Shown one piece after another: positions 1 to 9,613 of a DNA stretch of 57,829 bases. The translations under genes were made by a program, and so were the position numbers. Position 1 is the first letter of the stretch. Each line of letters opens with the position of its first letter. Origin of the DNA: STC-113 sp964618565 (lineage in GTDB: Bacteria > Patescibacteriota > Gracilibacteria > BD1-5 > UBA2023). The stretch lies in assembly GCA_964618565.1 (NCBI GenBank), contig CAZUBA010000009.1:1-57829 (forward strand), given 5' to 3'. The notes under the pieces were generated by a model. It worked only from the letters and a program-made list of their open reading frames with translations, had not been told where the DNA came from and made no database searches.

Positions 1-292
1 GGAAGCCTGATCGGAAAGATGATTATTATTTGAAAAATTCACTAAATTCAAGTATAATAATGGAAAGTCTGAAACTTGAAAAGGAGTTATAAACGTCAAA
101 TGAGATGCGGGGCAAAAACCAGTTGCAAACTTAGGTGAAGATATATGAGAATATGAGATCAATTTTAAGAATTTAGCTAGCCATAGTGTCGACACGATGA
201 TAAGGTATATAGACACTGAGGCTACAATGAGCGAATTTACAAGAAAGAAAAATAATAATAAACCCTACGCTAAGGATAACCTTAATGACTAA
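1..292 (+). CDS. 3' end of an unknown gene (table 25), truncated by window edge
   Basis: Open from the first full codon at position 2 to a TAA at 290-292 when TGA is read as glycine; at least five in-frame TGA codons are present. The visible C-terminal part is about 96 residues, polar and rich in Lys, Asn, Asp and Glu, with no motif I recognise. It lies in the same frame as, and 15 bases upstream of, the next gene, so the two are probably co-transcribed. Function unknown. Confidence 0.55.
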
Positions 293-307
293 ACATAATA
301 TTTGGCC

Positions 308-1204
308 ATGTCAGAACAATCTGTAGACATACATAATATCAATCCTCCCACGATTGTAGAAAAGGCTTCAAAATCTAAAGGTTTGGAGCATATTCCAGAT
401 GATGTAAAACAGATATTATTTTTAAACTGATTAGTGGATGCTAGAGAATTGTACCAGGAACAAGAGAACAAGGTTAAACAGATACTAATAAATAAAACTT
501 TACAAAAAGCTATCTCAGAATGACACTATGCATGATGAATAGAGGTTAAATATATCGGGGAAGGCCTATACATGGTAAAGAGCATAAAGAAGTGAAATGT
601 AACTTTTTATTCAAATGATAATTGAGAATCAGTTTTTTCTGTGTCTTGAGTAAGAGAAGATCCTTTTATTGAAAATAATAAGGCCCTTGAAGATTTGTGA
701 TACATTGAGAAAAAAGAAGGCGAAACATATAATATGTATAAGATCAGTTGATATATAACCTTAGCGGACTGAAAGAAAGAACCTGTTCCATGAGAAAAGA
801 TAAATACAGATGATATAAGATATTACAAGCTTTGGAAAGATATACTTTTTAGGGCTGATATTTATTCAAAGCTGTTTATATTGAAAGACAAAAAGCCGAT
901 TGAAGGAAAAATGCTCATCTATCTAATTGAAGGATGAAGCCTTAAATTAGAAGATCTTGAGCTTTTCAAGCAAAATAATGTTATCGATGATAATATGTAT
1001 CTAACATGAATCCGGGCATTTAAACAAGTTATAGCATTTCAATGCAGCGACAAAAGACTGATCGGGCTTTGAATATGAATAAAAGAAAGTGATCTTAAAA
1101 GGTATACTGAAAATACAAAATACAATATATCACCCGAACTAGCGTTGGAATGTTTCAAGGCACTGCCTGCAGAAATGAGAGATATAAGTTCTCCTAAAAA
1201 ATAA
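308..1204 (+). CDS. hypothetical protein, 298 aa (table 25)
   Basis: Starts at ATG 308 (MSEQSVDIHN) and ends at TAA 1202-1204. About fourteen in-frame TGA codons are read as Gly. The protein is charged and soluble, with no signal peptide or membrane segment. A middle region (about residues 70-150) looks like alternating beta strands and turns, and the rest is mixed helix. I do not recognise the family. It follows the truncated upstream gene by 15 bases and is followed by a hairpin terminator region. Confidence 0.7.
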
Positions 1205-1240
1205 AAAGGCATTCATTTTTTTATATCATATATTTAAATT

Positions 1241-1275
1241 TTAAAAAAACACTCAACTTACTGAGTGCTCTATTT
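1241..1275 (-). terminator. intrinsic terminator (minus strand)
   Basis: On the minus strand, GCACTCA and TGAGTGT arms form a stem followed by a T run. It is the last of four terminator-like hairpins that punctuate the tRNA-Glu repeat array, and could also stop the plus-strand gene ending at 1204. Confidence 0.6.
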
Positions 1276-1289
1276 TAATATTTCAACTT

Positions 1290-1840
1290 TGGTAGTCCCA
1301 CGGGGAATTGTTCTTCCCCAGTAGCTATCGCTCCTTGCCAGAGATGCTGCGAAGCAAATACTCTTGGGGTGCGAGGCCGGACACAAGAGACAATACTTTG
1401 TCTCTCTAAAATCTTTTCAAGATTTTGTCCTCTATTCAATTCCCCGGGTGACCATAAAAACCACTAAAAAAGGCTCTCACTTTCGTGACAGCCTTTTTTT
1501 CGTGATTTTTTGGTAGTCCCACGGGGAATTGTTCTTCCTCGTTCGCTATCGCTCTCTGCCAGAGACGGGCCAGGGTCAGGAGACAAATCGTTGTCTCCTT
1601 AAATTTGTTATCACAAATTTTCCCTTCTATTCAATTCCCCGTGATAAAAATATCCATTGAAAACAAAAATCATCCCCCTTGCGGAGGTGATTTTCTTGTT
1701 TTCAATTGGTAGTCCCACGGGGAATTGTTCTTCCCCAGTCGCTATCGCTCCTTGCCAGATACGGGTCGGGGTCGGAAGACAGCTACTACTGTCTTCCTAA
1801 ATTTGTTTCACAAATTTTCCCCTATATTCAATTCCCCGTG
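1290..1840 (-). repeat. three tandem repeats carrying a tRNA-Glu 3' end, each followed by a terminator hairpin
   Basis: Copies lie at about 1290-1450, 1511-1643 and 1707-1840. On the minus strand each starts with CACGGGGAATTG, or a close variant, and ends with the complementary CAATTCCCCGTG fused to GGGACTACCA, the last bases of the tRNA-Glu at 1903-1977. The arms would close a long stem with a 3' ACCA tail. Interiors are about 110-135 bases, share a block near the 3' side (roughly CTGGCAAGGAGCGATAGC on the minus strand), and contain further small hairpins. Stem-loops with T runs lie between copies (1468-1500, 1660-1700, 1859-1893). The copies lack the tRNA 5' acceptor strand, D arm and anticodon arm, so they are not tRNAs. 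Confidence 0.75.
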
Positions 1841-1902
1841 TAAAACTACGAAAAGCCACTAAAAAGACCCATATTTTCATATGAGTCTTTTTTATGTCTT
1901 TT

Positions 1903-1977
1903 TGGTAGTCCCACGGGGAATTGAACCCCGGTTTCAGCCTTGAGAAGGCCATGTACTGACCACTATACGATGGGACC
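1903..1977 (-). tRNA. tRNA-Glu (anticodon CTC), CCA encoded
   Basis: Minus strand. A seven-pair acceptor stem (GGTCCCA with TGGGACT, including a G-U pair), a D arm, an anticodon stem around loop TTCTCAA (anticodon CTC, reading GAG = Glu), a T arm GGGG/CCCC with loop TTCAATT, and an encoded CCA are visible. It follows rplK by about 80 bases on the same strand. Its 3' half is copied in the repeats just downstream. Confidence 0.93.
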
Positions 1978-1980
1978 AGA

Positions 1981-2049
1981 ATTATCAACTCGAGCGGAGC
2001 GGAGAAATCTGTTTGATTAGATCCCTCGGCTAACGCTCGAGATGATAAT
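1981..2049 (-). other. 16-bp imperfect inverted repeat between rplK and tRNA-Glu
   Basis: Positions 1981-1996 and 2034-2049 are inverted copies with one mismatch in 16 (cores CTCGAGCG and CGCTCGAG). The stem lies between the rplK stop and the tRNA 5' end, where a terminator or an RNase processing stem would be expected. There is no clear T run, so a processing signal is the likelier reading. Confidence 0.55.
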
Positions 2050-2054
2050 GTGTT

Positions 2055-2498
2055 TTATTTCTTTAAGTCTGTAGTTATACCCATTGAGCGAGCTGAACCT
2101 GCAACGATATTCATTGCGTGATCCATGTCATTTGCATTTAGGTCAACCATCTTAAGACCAGCGATCTTTTGAAGTTGTTCTATAGTCAAGTGTCAAACTT
2201 TTTCTTTATGAGGGACTTTTGATCCGCTTTCAAGCTTAAGTTCTTGTTTGATTAGAAATGTCATAGGCGGTTCTTTTGTAAAGAAAGAGAAAGTCCTGTC
2301 TTCGTAGATGCTTATCACAACTGGAAGTATGGTACCCATTCTGTCTTTAGTAGCGTCATTGAATTGTTTACAGAATTCAGCGATTTGTATACCTGTGGGT
2401 CCTAGCGCAGTACCTACTGGAGGTGCTGGATTTGCTTGACCGGCTTTAAGTTGTAGCTTTACAACTTTGGTTGGTTTCTTTTTAGGAGCCATTGCCAT
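2055..2498 (-). CDS. rplK: 50S ribosomal protein L11
   Basis: 147 residues (table 25), full family length. L11 hallmarks are an N-terminal KLQLKAGQANPAPPVGTALG segment, then GPTGIQIAEFCKQFN, a central IYEDRTFSFFTKEPP and a C-terminal rRNA-binding domain ending IVAGSARSMGI. One in-frame TGA encodes the conserved glycine of KVGHLT, while nine other glycines use GGT or GGA. A standard reading would lose the last 46 residues. L11 sits at the GTPase-associated centre of 23S rRNA. rplA does not follow; tRNA-Glu does. Of two in-frame ATGs (2498, 2492) the upstream one is given. Confidence 0.96.
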
Positions 2499-2595
2499 TA
2501 AGATTATGAATTACAAGTTACGTTTCAGTGTAACCGATTTCTTAAATCTTTCCAAATTGATAAGAGATAAAAAGATTTAAAATAGAAGCGCGTGT

Positions 2596-2622
2596 ATTAT
2601 ATTTAATTTTTCAGAAAATCAA
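2596..2622 (-). promoter_or_regulatory. probable rplK promoter
   Basis: Minus strand: TTGATT (2622-2617), a 15-base spacer and a perfect TATAAT (2601-2596). It leaves a leader of roughly 90 bases ahead of rplK. Confidence 0.6.
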
Positions 2623-2666
2623 TATTAATTGAAAAAGTTTAATTGAAAAAGCAAGATCAAGTCATA

Positions 2667-2694
2667 TTGACAAACTGTCCATTATCAATATAAA
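2667..2694 (+). promoter_or_regulatory. sigma70-type promoter for the 2724 gene
   Basis: TTGACA at 2667-2672, a 16-base spacer and TATAAA at 2689-2694. Transcription would begin about 20 bases before the ATG, giving a short leader without a clear Shine-Dalgarno, as for other native genes here. Confidence 0.6.
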
Positions 2695-2723
2695 CTATTC
2701 ATTAGCTTCTAAGAAACCTTATC

Positions 2724-3371
2724 ATGACATGGAATGGGAAAAAAGATATTCGCGAAATACCGCTTGATAGATGAGATATGGAAATACATGCTCCGTATAT
2801 CGAAAACAGGAGCACTTTCTTGGATGTCAGTACGCAAGTCAAAGAAGCCAGATGGGAAAAAGCCCAAAAGATAGCGAAGATTTTGGAATATTCCGATTTC
2901 GTGGAATATGTATCCAAGCACAGTCTTCCGCTTTTTCATAAAGATGAAGTGCCGACCGATCTTAAAGAATTCAGGATGTGAAGGAAGGATTTTCTGCTTC
3001 TTATAGATACCGACAGAATGAATGCACTCAAGGAAACCGAAAAATGATGTAGCTTTCAGGAACTCATGAATATAAGATTCTACATATTCCGGGATCTTCA
3101 TTGAAATATCCTGGCCTTGCCCAATCCATTCTATGACAAATCGACTTTCGGGTATAAGGAACTTATCGAAGAGCATTATCAGAGGAATAAGACCCTTATC
3201 GCAAAGCTGATCTCCATCGGCTTGCAGCCACTGAAAGAAGAAGATCTGAATGACGACCTCGTATATGTCCTAACTGAGGGTCTGACAAATAGGGCTTACA
3301 TAAGCTGAGAAAGTCTTGGCTTCTCGATAATCTGTGATGTTGAAAACAAACGGAATTCCTCTATAAAATAG
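2724..3371 (+). CDS. hypothetical protein, 215 aa (table 25)
   Basis: Starts at ATG 2724 (MTWNGKKDIR) and ends at TAG 3369-3371, with in-frame TGA glycines. A promoter lies directly upstream, and a CCTCTA/TAGAGG hairpin followed by T's overlaps the stop codon. The protein is soluble and rich in charged residues, with a predominantly helical pattern in residues 30-140. No family is recognised. It converges with the minus-strand operon at 3430-5323. Confidence 0.7.
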
Positions 3372-3429
3372 AGGGATTTTTATTTCTTTTCATAAGTCCT
3401 GTCAGTCATCCGGATAGATTAAATTATGT

Positions 3430-3930
3430 TTATGAGAATAGATTGAACCAGCGTCAGTCGAATCAATCTTCACATGGTCATTTGGATTTTTCTGATTCTG
3501 TTGATGACGATTCTCATGTGGAGAATTTGATGAATTCTAGGAATCTCAATCTAGAACATCATCATATGTATCAGAGTTCTTCAGAAATCTTAAATAGCAC
3601 TTCAGGTTCAGTTACAAGGATGAAAAGATGGATTCATTTATATTTCGTTATTAATTTTGAAGCCCTATCAATGTCTCAGATATTTTTTTCTTCGCTTCAG
3701 AGATATGGAGTCACAATGTTGTTTATCTCACTTGCGAATCCTTTGCTTATCGCTTGGGCAGTCTGTATGCAAGAGGGAACTGAGGAGGATATTATAATAG
3801 AAGTTTCCCCCTTTGCCCTTTCTCTTGCTTTTATCGATCTTCAGAGATACTCAGCTTCATCATTGGCTTTCCTGCTGAGTATTCAAGGCTCCCCCATCCA
3901 TGCGGATCTTATAGAATATATCGTAGGCAT
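3430..3930 (-). CDS. histidine-phosphatase-like protein, catalytically degenerate (166 aa)
   Basis: Table 25 reading from ATG 3930 to TAA 3430-3432. The order of elements resembles the phosphoglycerate-mutase/histidine phosphatase fold: an N-terminal strand MPTIYSIRSAW where the family has RHG; a segment with NDEAEYLGRSI resembling the usual E/QA..LG; then IIISSSVPSCIQTAQAIS, very like the family's 'SSPL.RA.QTA'; and a later strand LFILVTEPEVLFKISEELG where SHGG would be. Both catalytic histidines appear replaced (RSA, TEP), so enzymatic activity is doubtful. Assignment is by motif memory only. It lies 85 bases downstream of the HD gene on the same strand, probably as one operon. Confidence 0.55.
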
Positions 3931-4015
3931 TCTTGACTTTTAGATAATAGGATTATTGTCTTGAGCTAGGATTAATTTCAATTTTAAGTATCGGTTCTTC
4001 TATAAGATTAAAATA

Positions 4016-5323
4016 TTACTTTCAATATGTCAAAATTATATCAAATTCGTGAAGATTATCGCTTAAATTATCTGGATCCTCTCATTTTACCGTAGATCTC
4101 CAAAGGCATTTTCAAGTGTACAGATCCCAATATCAGTAAATGATAGTCTCAACTATATTGCCTACTATCGCAGATCAGAATAGGCAATCATTTTTCATTC
4201 AAATATTCTCTTTCGGTCATCATTTCATTTTGTCACTTCATAAAACTTCATCCATCATGCTGAATGATCAGACATTCATTCAATTCTTCAGCTTATGATG
4301 CTCGCTTGGCTTAACTCAAAGAAATTCACATTTGCCTCGCAAATTGCTCTTGAGTTTTCTCAATTCATCTAGAATAAGCTTATATGCAACTGGATTTCTC
4401 ATCTGTGCAATTGGCAAGAAGTATTTCTCTGTCTCCTTGATTTTCTTGATGATTGATTTTGTTCACATTCCTTCAAGTGTCCTCAGATTATGTATTCTAT
4501 CGGCAAATTTCACGGTGAGTATATTATCATCAAGCTCGTTCAAGTGTCAAAAATAATGTTCTTGTCTGGCCCCTTTTGCTCTTCCGATGATGGAATCTTT
4601 GATATCTTTAGGCAGATTTGATTTCAGACATTCTTTGTCATATGGAGAAAGATAGAATTCCTCAATATCTCTTTTGGAAAGCTTCTTGACTCCCGAAGCA
4701 ATGTATTCTCAAAAAATAGATTCAAGCGTTGTGAAATTGATTCACTTGATATCTTCGATCGAATCATGCAGAAGCGCTATGATAATGGTCTCAATATTCG
4801 GATTGGGAAGCTCATTCAAGACTATATCCATTGTTCAGGTCAGATGATTGAAATATCTTTCTGGCTTGGATTCTCAAGGCTTGAGTCATTCTCTATGGAC
4901 TTCTTCAAATACTCTTTTTACCAGATGATATGCGGCTAAGAACTTCCTCATTCATTTCTTTGCCTGAAGCGCTACTTCAGGATCCGATAACTTGTCTCAA
5001 TAGACTTTGTTTTTGATTTCAACATAATACTTATCAGAATATCTGACGGTTAATCCATATCTTTTTTTGAAATCAATTATCAACTCCTGTACCCTTGGGG
5101 CAACTTTGGGGTCTACGGTCAATGGCAGCGTTCATGATAATGATTCTATCCTTATGAAATCATCGAATTTTTCCAGAAGGAACATGTCCGTAAGGAAATC
5201 TTCAATTCTTATAGTCATGTTTAATTTCTTGTTGAAATGATGCAATAGCACGCCAAGAGCGGGGCATTGTTCAAGTGTTTTGATATTTTCTGGCACTTCC
5301 TCTATGTGTATGTGCGTTTTCAT
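4016..5323 (-). CDS. RelA/SpoT-type HD-domain protein, 435 aa
   Basis: Table 25 ORF from ATG 5323 to TAA 4016-4018. The central region carries HD-hydrolase signatures of the (p)ppGpp hydrolase group: HLTGTMDIVL, LLHDSIEDIKG (the HD plus ED pair) and VKFADRIHNLRTLEG, where RelA/SpoT proteins have 'KLADRLHNMRTL'. About 150 N-terminal residues and about 110 C-terminal residues are not recognised. No synthetase, TGS or ACT domain is visible, so at most a stand-alone hydrolase-type protein is predicted. A promoter is visible at 5348-5375. The next gene downstream is the degenerate phosphatase. Confidence 0.75.
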
Positions 5324-5347
5324 ATTTTCATAAAGTTAATTGAACTT

Positions 5348-5375
5348 ATGATAGAGACTGTTTTTGATTTGTCAA
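5348..5375 (-). promoter_or_regulatory. promoter for the 5323-3430 operon
   Basis: Minus strand TTGACA (5375-5370), a 16-base spacer and TATCAT (5353-5348), about 25 bases before the ATG. Confidence 0.55.
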
Positions 5376-5456
5376 ACGTATTTGAAAGTTGATTTTGGAA
5401 TACAGTCGAATTCAATATAATAAGACTACAGTTGATTATTTTTTAATGATCCGAAT

Positions 5457-5861
5457 ATGTTGCGCAGCAAATGTATTTTATCTGAAAAAGAAGAATCCGA
5501 TTGACTCAGGGTATCCATCATGAGCAGGCATACTTTGAAAGATTGAAAAACTCCTGATAAAAGAATAACTCCAGAATTATACGATTCTCACTTGACTGAA
5601 TTTGCCCCTCTGCCAGCAATGGTCTGAAAATACTACAGGGATGAAATTGATTTTGAGACATATAAGGCGGAATATCTGGAACATTTGAAAGAAAACGTAA
5701 AAGAAAAAGTAATAGATCTCATATCTCTGGCAATGAAAATCGATATAACATTGCTTTGCATAGAAGAATCCCCAGAATTCTGCCATAGAAAGATATTAGC
5801 AGAATACGCACATGAATTAGCTCAGGAACTGATGGTTGGAATGAAAGTGGAGATAAGATAA
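5457..5861 (+). CDS. DUF488 family protein, 134 aa
   Basis: Table 25 ORF from ATG 5457 to TAA 5859-5861. It shows the DUF488 pattern: SIMSRHTLKDGKTPD near the N-terminus, a central LAP-like LPAMVGKYYRDEIDFETY and the C-terminal ITLLCIEESPEFCHRKILAE, where family members share 'LLC.E..PE.CHR'. Length is close to typical for the family. The biochemical role of DUF488 is not settled. It stands alone between a divergent HD gene and a repeat block. Confidence 0.85.
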
Positions 5862-5884
5862 GAATAAGATAATCCTGCATAAGT

Positions 5885-6130
5885 GAATAATGAGCTGGAT
5901 CCCCGGGTCAAGCCCGAGGATGACAGAGGGGGGCGAACAACCCTGGAATCCACCTGAAATAATGATTAATGAGATGGACCTGTCTGCTGGCAGGCAGGTC
6001 CCCGGGTCAAGCCCGAGGATGACAGAGGGGGGGATGACGTAAAGGCAAGTTGTCATTCTGAGTGCAGCGAAGAATCCCTTTCTGTAATGATTATGATTAA
6101 TTAAAAGGGGTGTATTCGACCTCATTATCA
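5885..6130. repeat. two copies of a GC-rich dispersed intergenic repeat
   Basis: The stretch 5862-6204 has no gene. GGATCCCCGGGTCAAGCCCG followed by AGGATGACAGAGGGGG occurs at about 5897-5936. A second copy at about 5994-6034 is preceded by a palindromic CCTGCCTGCCAGCAGACAGG-type block on the complementary strand. A 'tgtcattctgagtgcagcgaagaatccc' type motif follows at about 6050. Reverse-orientation relatives lie at 21.9 kb, 29.3 kb and 51.6 kb. Such palindromic filler repeats between genes are known in many small-genome bacteria. Confidence 0.8.
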
Positions 6131-6204
6131 CTCCGCACCCCCAAGTGCTCTTCCTACGGGTGCTCATTATGACAAAAAACCAAAATAATATATAACCGAT
6201 AAAC

Positions 6205-7233
6205 ATGGCAATAAAATCTACAAAAAGCTTACTGGATGAAGAAAGGGTCATAACTCCAAAAGAAAAAGATGCCGACCTTCAGAATGATGTGAAGTTGCGC
6301 CCGAAAAAAATAGAAGATTATGTATGACAGGATTCTATAAAAAAACATCTCAAAATCTCAATCGGTTCAGCTCAAATAAGAAATGAGCCTCTTGAGCATA
6401 TCCTTCTTTATTGACCTCCAGGCCTAGGCAAGACTACATTATCTCTTATAATTGCTAATGAGATGAATGTGAATCTCAAGCATACTTCCGGTCCTGCAAT
6501 CGAAAAACAGGCCGACATAGTATCTATTCTTACTTCTATACAGGAATGAGATATTCTTTTCATCGATGAGATCCATAGGCTTAAGCCACAGATAGAAGAG
6601 ATACTTTACTGAGCAATGGAGGATTTTTCAATTGATATAATGATTGGCTCTGGTACTTGAGCAACATCAATCAAGATGGATATCCCAAAATTCACTCTCA
6701 TATGAGCAACAACAAAGCTATCAATGCTATCAAGCCCATTAAGAGACAGATTCTGAAATATATTGAAACTGGACTTCTATGATAATGATGAGCTTACACG
6801 CATCGTTAAGCGTTCTTTCAAAATTCTTAATTGTGCTATTGAAAATGATAATATTTATGCTATCATAGCGATGAAGAGCCGATGAACACCAAGAATTGCA
6901 AATAGGTTCGTCAAAATAGTACGTGATTATAAGACGGTATGACAAGATATAGAGTCTGACAAATGAATAAACAATATTTTCTCTACGCTTTGAGTCGATG
7001 AAAAATGACTTGATGTTCTAGATAGAAAAATACTTGAAAGCCTCGAAAATAATTTCTGAGGCCGTCCTGTCTGATTGCACACTTTGGCTTCCATAGTTTG
7101 AGAAGAGGAAGATACAATTGAGGATGTCATAGAACCTTACTTGCTTAAGATAGGATTTTTGGAAAGAACTGCAAGAGGAAGACAGATTACAGAAGCAGGG
7201 AAGTCACACATTAATAATTCAAGAAAATTATAA
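6205..7233 (+). CDS. ruvB: Holliday junction branch migration ATPase RuvB
   Basis: 342 residues (table 25), normal length for RuvB. In order: LRPKKIEDYVGQ, Walker A YGPPGLGKTTLS (about residues 70-80, first Gly = TGA), Walker B LFIDEIHRL, LYGAMEDFSIDIMIG, sensor 1 region IGATTKLSML, arginine finger SPLRDRF, and a C-terminal winged helix with DRKILESLENNFGGRPVG. About fifteen glycines are TGA, which makes this one of the clearest proofs of the recoding. RuvB drives branch migration with RuvA and RuvC; neither is adjacent. It ends one base before the next ATG. Confidence 0.97.
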
Positions 7234-7234
7234 A

Positions 7235-7732
7235 ATGGAAAGAGATGAGATTGTAATATTTTTGGATGCGATTTTTGCTAAGGCAAAAATTTTTGGGCTT
7301 GAGCTTGATGAGCTGGAGCTTGACCACATCGCATTCAGATGCGAAAGTTTTTCTGAATACTTGATTCTGAAGGATCAGTATGGCTTGAAATATGATTTCA
7401 AATCTGAATTTGATATAGAATGAAGGCCTATCTCTATATTTAAGCTAAGGGATGCAGTCAAATATGAATGAAGAGCCATTGATGTAATCGAACTCATTTC
7501 TCCGAAAAACGGAAGCAGACACAGGCATTGACTGGAGCATGCTGAATTCATCATAGAATGAGGACTTAAGCAATTTGAAGAGAAGTATCCGAACCTGAAA
7601 TTCGTAAGCAAGCATAATCGTCCTATCAATCCAGAATCAGTCCTGATTTTTGATGATGGATATTCAATCAAATTCCATACTAAGCATATTCTTGAAGTGA
7701 TTGAGCTCCAAAAAGAACTTTGATATTCATAA
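7235..7732 (+). CDS. YecM-like VOC-superfamily protein, 165 aa
   Basis: Table 25 ORF from ATG 7235, one base after the ruvB stop, to TAA 7730-7732. Motifs fit the YecM (PF06185) branch of the vicinal-oxygen-chelate fold: LDHIAFRCESFSEYLILK, GRPISIFKLRDAV, AIDVIELISPKNGSRHRHG, LEHAEFIIEGG and a final IKFHTKHILEVIELQ. The positions of H31, E95 and H154-type residues are compatible with a metal site. YecM function is not established. Tight packing suggests translational coupling with ruvB. Confidence 0.8.
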
Positions 7733-7744
7733 AATAATTGATTT

Positions 7745-8311
7745 ATGGAAATAGTAGAGAGAATAAGGAAATATGTCGAGGACGAATGCAGAAAAGAAAC
7801 AAACATTTATGGTATGAATGCATTCAATCATCATTTTGTTCTTGTTGCTAAGTATGCTTGATTTCTGGCAGACAGGACTTGAGCAGATAAAGAGATAGTG
7901 CTAATATCAGCATGGCTACATGATATTTGAAGCATCTTGTGAGATTATGAGAATCATCATTTAACTAGTGCTCAGGTCGCAGAAAATATCCTTTCGGAAA
8001 TGCGATATCCTAGAGATAGGATTGAGAGGATAAAGCACTGCATCATTGCCCACAGATGAAGCAAATCCATACCACGAGAAACCTTAGAGGCTGAGTGTAT
8101 TGCGGATGCTGATGCCATGTCACATCTTAACAATATAGATTCGCTTTTTTTTCTTGCGCTGACAGTAAGGAAAAAATCTCCGGAAGATGCGAGGGTATTC
8201 GTTAAGGAAAAGATGATGCAAGGTTATAATAAGCTGACTCAATGAGCAAAAGATCTTATGAAGAATAAATACGATGCATGCATGCTCACTCTAGATGACA
8301 GCCTATTTTAG
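7745..8311 (+). CDS. HD-domain phosphohydrolase-like protein, 188 aa
   Basis: Table 25 ORF from ATG 7745 (12 bases after the previous stop) to TAG 8309-8311. It is a classic HD domain: HHFVLVAKYA, ISAWLHDIGSI with the HD pair at residues 59-60, HHLTSAQVAENIL, HCIIAHRGSKS and ECIADADAMSHL. This is the layout of small YfdR/YedJ-like metal-dependent phosphohydrolases; the substrate cannot be inferred. It is the third gene of a ruvB-led run. Confidence 0.85.
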
Positions 8312-8373
8312 CTTAAAAAGGAAGTAAATTTTTATTGTAAGCAAGATTTTTTAATATTTTAATTATAAAATTT

Positions 8374-8853
8374 ATGAGCAATATAGTTAATCAGGCGACG
8401 GAATTCGCCAAGGCAGAATATGCAAAACACGATCCTATGCATAGATGGGATCATGTTGAGCAAGTCATGGACATGGCTTTATATCTTGAAGATTTTTATA
8501 GAGATGAAACGGATCCTGAAGTTCTCAGATTGGCTGTGATTTTTCATGACATATGGTATGAAAATTATGATGAACATGCTGATAGGTCAGTAGATGTGGC
8601 AATAGATTTCCTAAAGATCAAATCATATCCGGAAGAGAAGATAGCTCTTGTTACAAGAGCTATGCTAGATCATTCGTGACCTCATAGAAGAAGGGATTGA
8701 GATTCAAGGACTATGGAATGAAAAATAATATATGATTCAGATAAATTTCATCTTGCATTAAGTCCCAGCTGATATGATAAATATTTCAGTCAATTATATC
8801 TTCCTGAAACAAAAATCAAAGTCCAGGAAAAAAGAAATGAGATACTTTGTTAA
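8374..8853 (+). CDS. small HD-domain protein, 159 aa
   Basis: Table 25 ORF from ATG 8374 to TAA 8851-8853. HRWDHVEQVMDMA gives the first metal ligand, LAVIFHDIWYENYDEHADRS holds the HD pair at residues 58-59, and AMLDHSGPHR and DSDKFHLAL follow. It resembles predicted metal-dependent HD phosphohydrolases (COG4339-like). The C-terminal third would be lost without reading TGA as Gly. Substrate unknown. Confidence 0.8.
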
Positions 8854-8881
8854 GCTTTAATATTTTTTAATCTACCCGATT

Positions 8882-9568
8882 ATGCAATCAACTTACTCTT
8901 CTGATTTGACTGATGCCAAAGTTTCTAATAGCTTCATGACTAAGGTCTATAATTGGATGTTTGCAGCGCTTCTTATCTCAGGATGAGCCGCTTATTATGT
9001 TTCTACAAATCCTGAATTAATGAATATGGTGATATTATTCATCTGGCCGCTTATAATTTTGGAATTCGTTTTTGTAATAGCCATGGGTTTTCTTATGAGT
9101 AAGATGAATTCTTTTTTCACTATAATAATGTTTTTATTGTATAGCCTATTGAATTGACTTACATTATCCGTTATCACAATGGCTTATCAATTATGAACCA
9201 TTCAGATTGCATTCGCAATCACAGCTTGAACCTTCCTTTTTATGAGCTTGTATTGATATTTTACAAAATCAAGCCTTAATACTTTCTGATTAGTCCTAAG
9301 GATGGGGCTTTTCTGATTAGTGCTAGCAACTATTGTTAATCTTTTCCTTCATAGTCCGGTAACTGAATATGTATTATCATGGGTATGAGTTATTGTATTT
9401 ACATGATTGACCGCCTATGACACACAAAAGATAAAGGAAATGTGAGAAATGTGATTTGAGAATTGAGAGTCCGAGATGAAAATGTCCATTCTTTGAGCAC
9501 TGAATCTCTATCTTGATTTCATTAATCTTTTCTTGTTTATGTTAAGATTATTCAGCTGAAGAGATTAA
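8882..9568 (+). CDS. Bax inhibitor-1 / YccA family membrane protein, 228 aa
   Basis: Table 25 ORF from ATG 8882 to TAA 9566-9568, typical BI-1 length. Seven hydrophobic segments are visible. Family marks include an N-terminal VYNWMFAALLISGGAAYYV, a LLNGLTLSVI segment, the conserved GLTAYDTQKIKEM loop and the C-terminal ALNLYLDFINLFLFMLRLF. BI-1 proteins (YbhL/YetJ) are pH-sensitive calcium-leak channels of the cytoplasmic membrane. Ten or more membrane-helix glycines are TGA codons. Confidence 0.93.
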
Positions 9569-9613
9569 GTTGTGCGGATAAATATTGCAAAGTATTAATC
9601 TAATTTTAACAAT

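Noticed and set aside
1290..1840. Three extra tRNA-Glu genes
   Set aside because: Only the 3' acceptor strand and half T arm are present; there is no 5' acceptor strand, D arm or anticodon arm.
3443..3943. Plus-strand ORF of 166 codons
   Set aside because: It is the antisense shadow of the phosphatase-like gene at 3430-3930, which shows family-like motifs when read with table 25; the plus-strand product has none.
7375..7806. Minus-strand ORF of 143 codons opposite the YecM-like and HD genes
   Set aside because: The plus strand carries conserved motifs in table 25 and the minus product has no recognisable feature.
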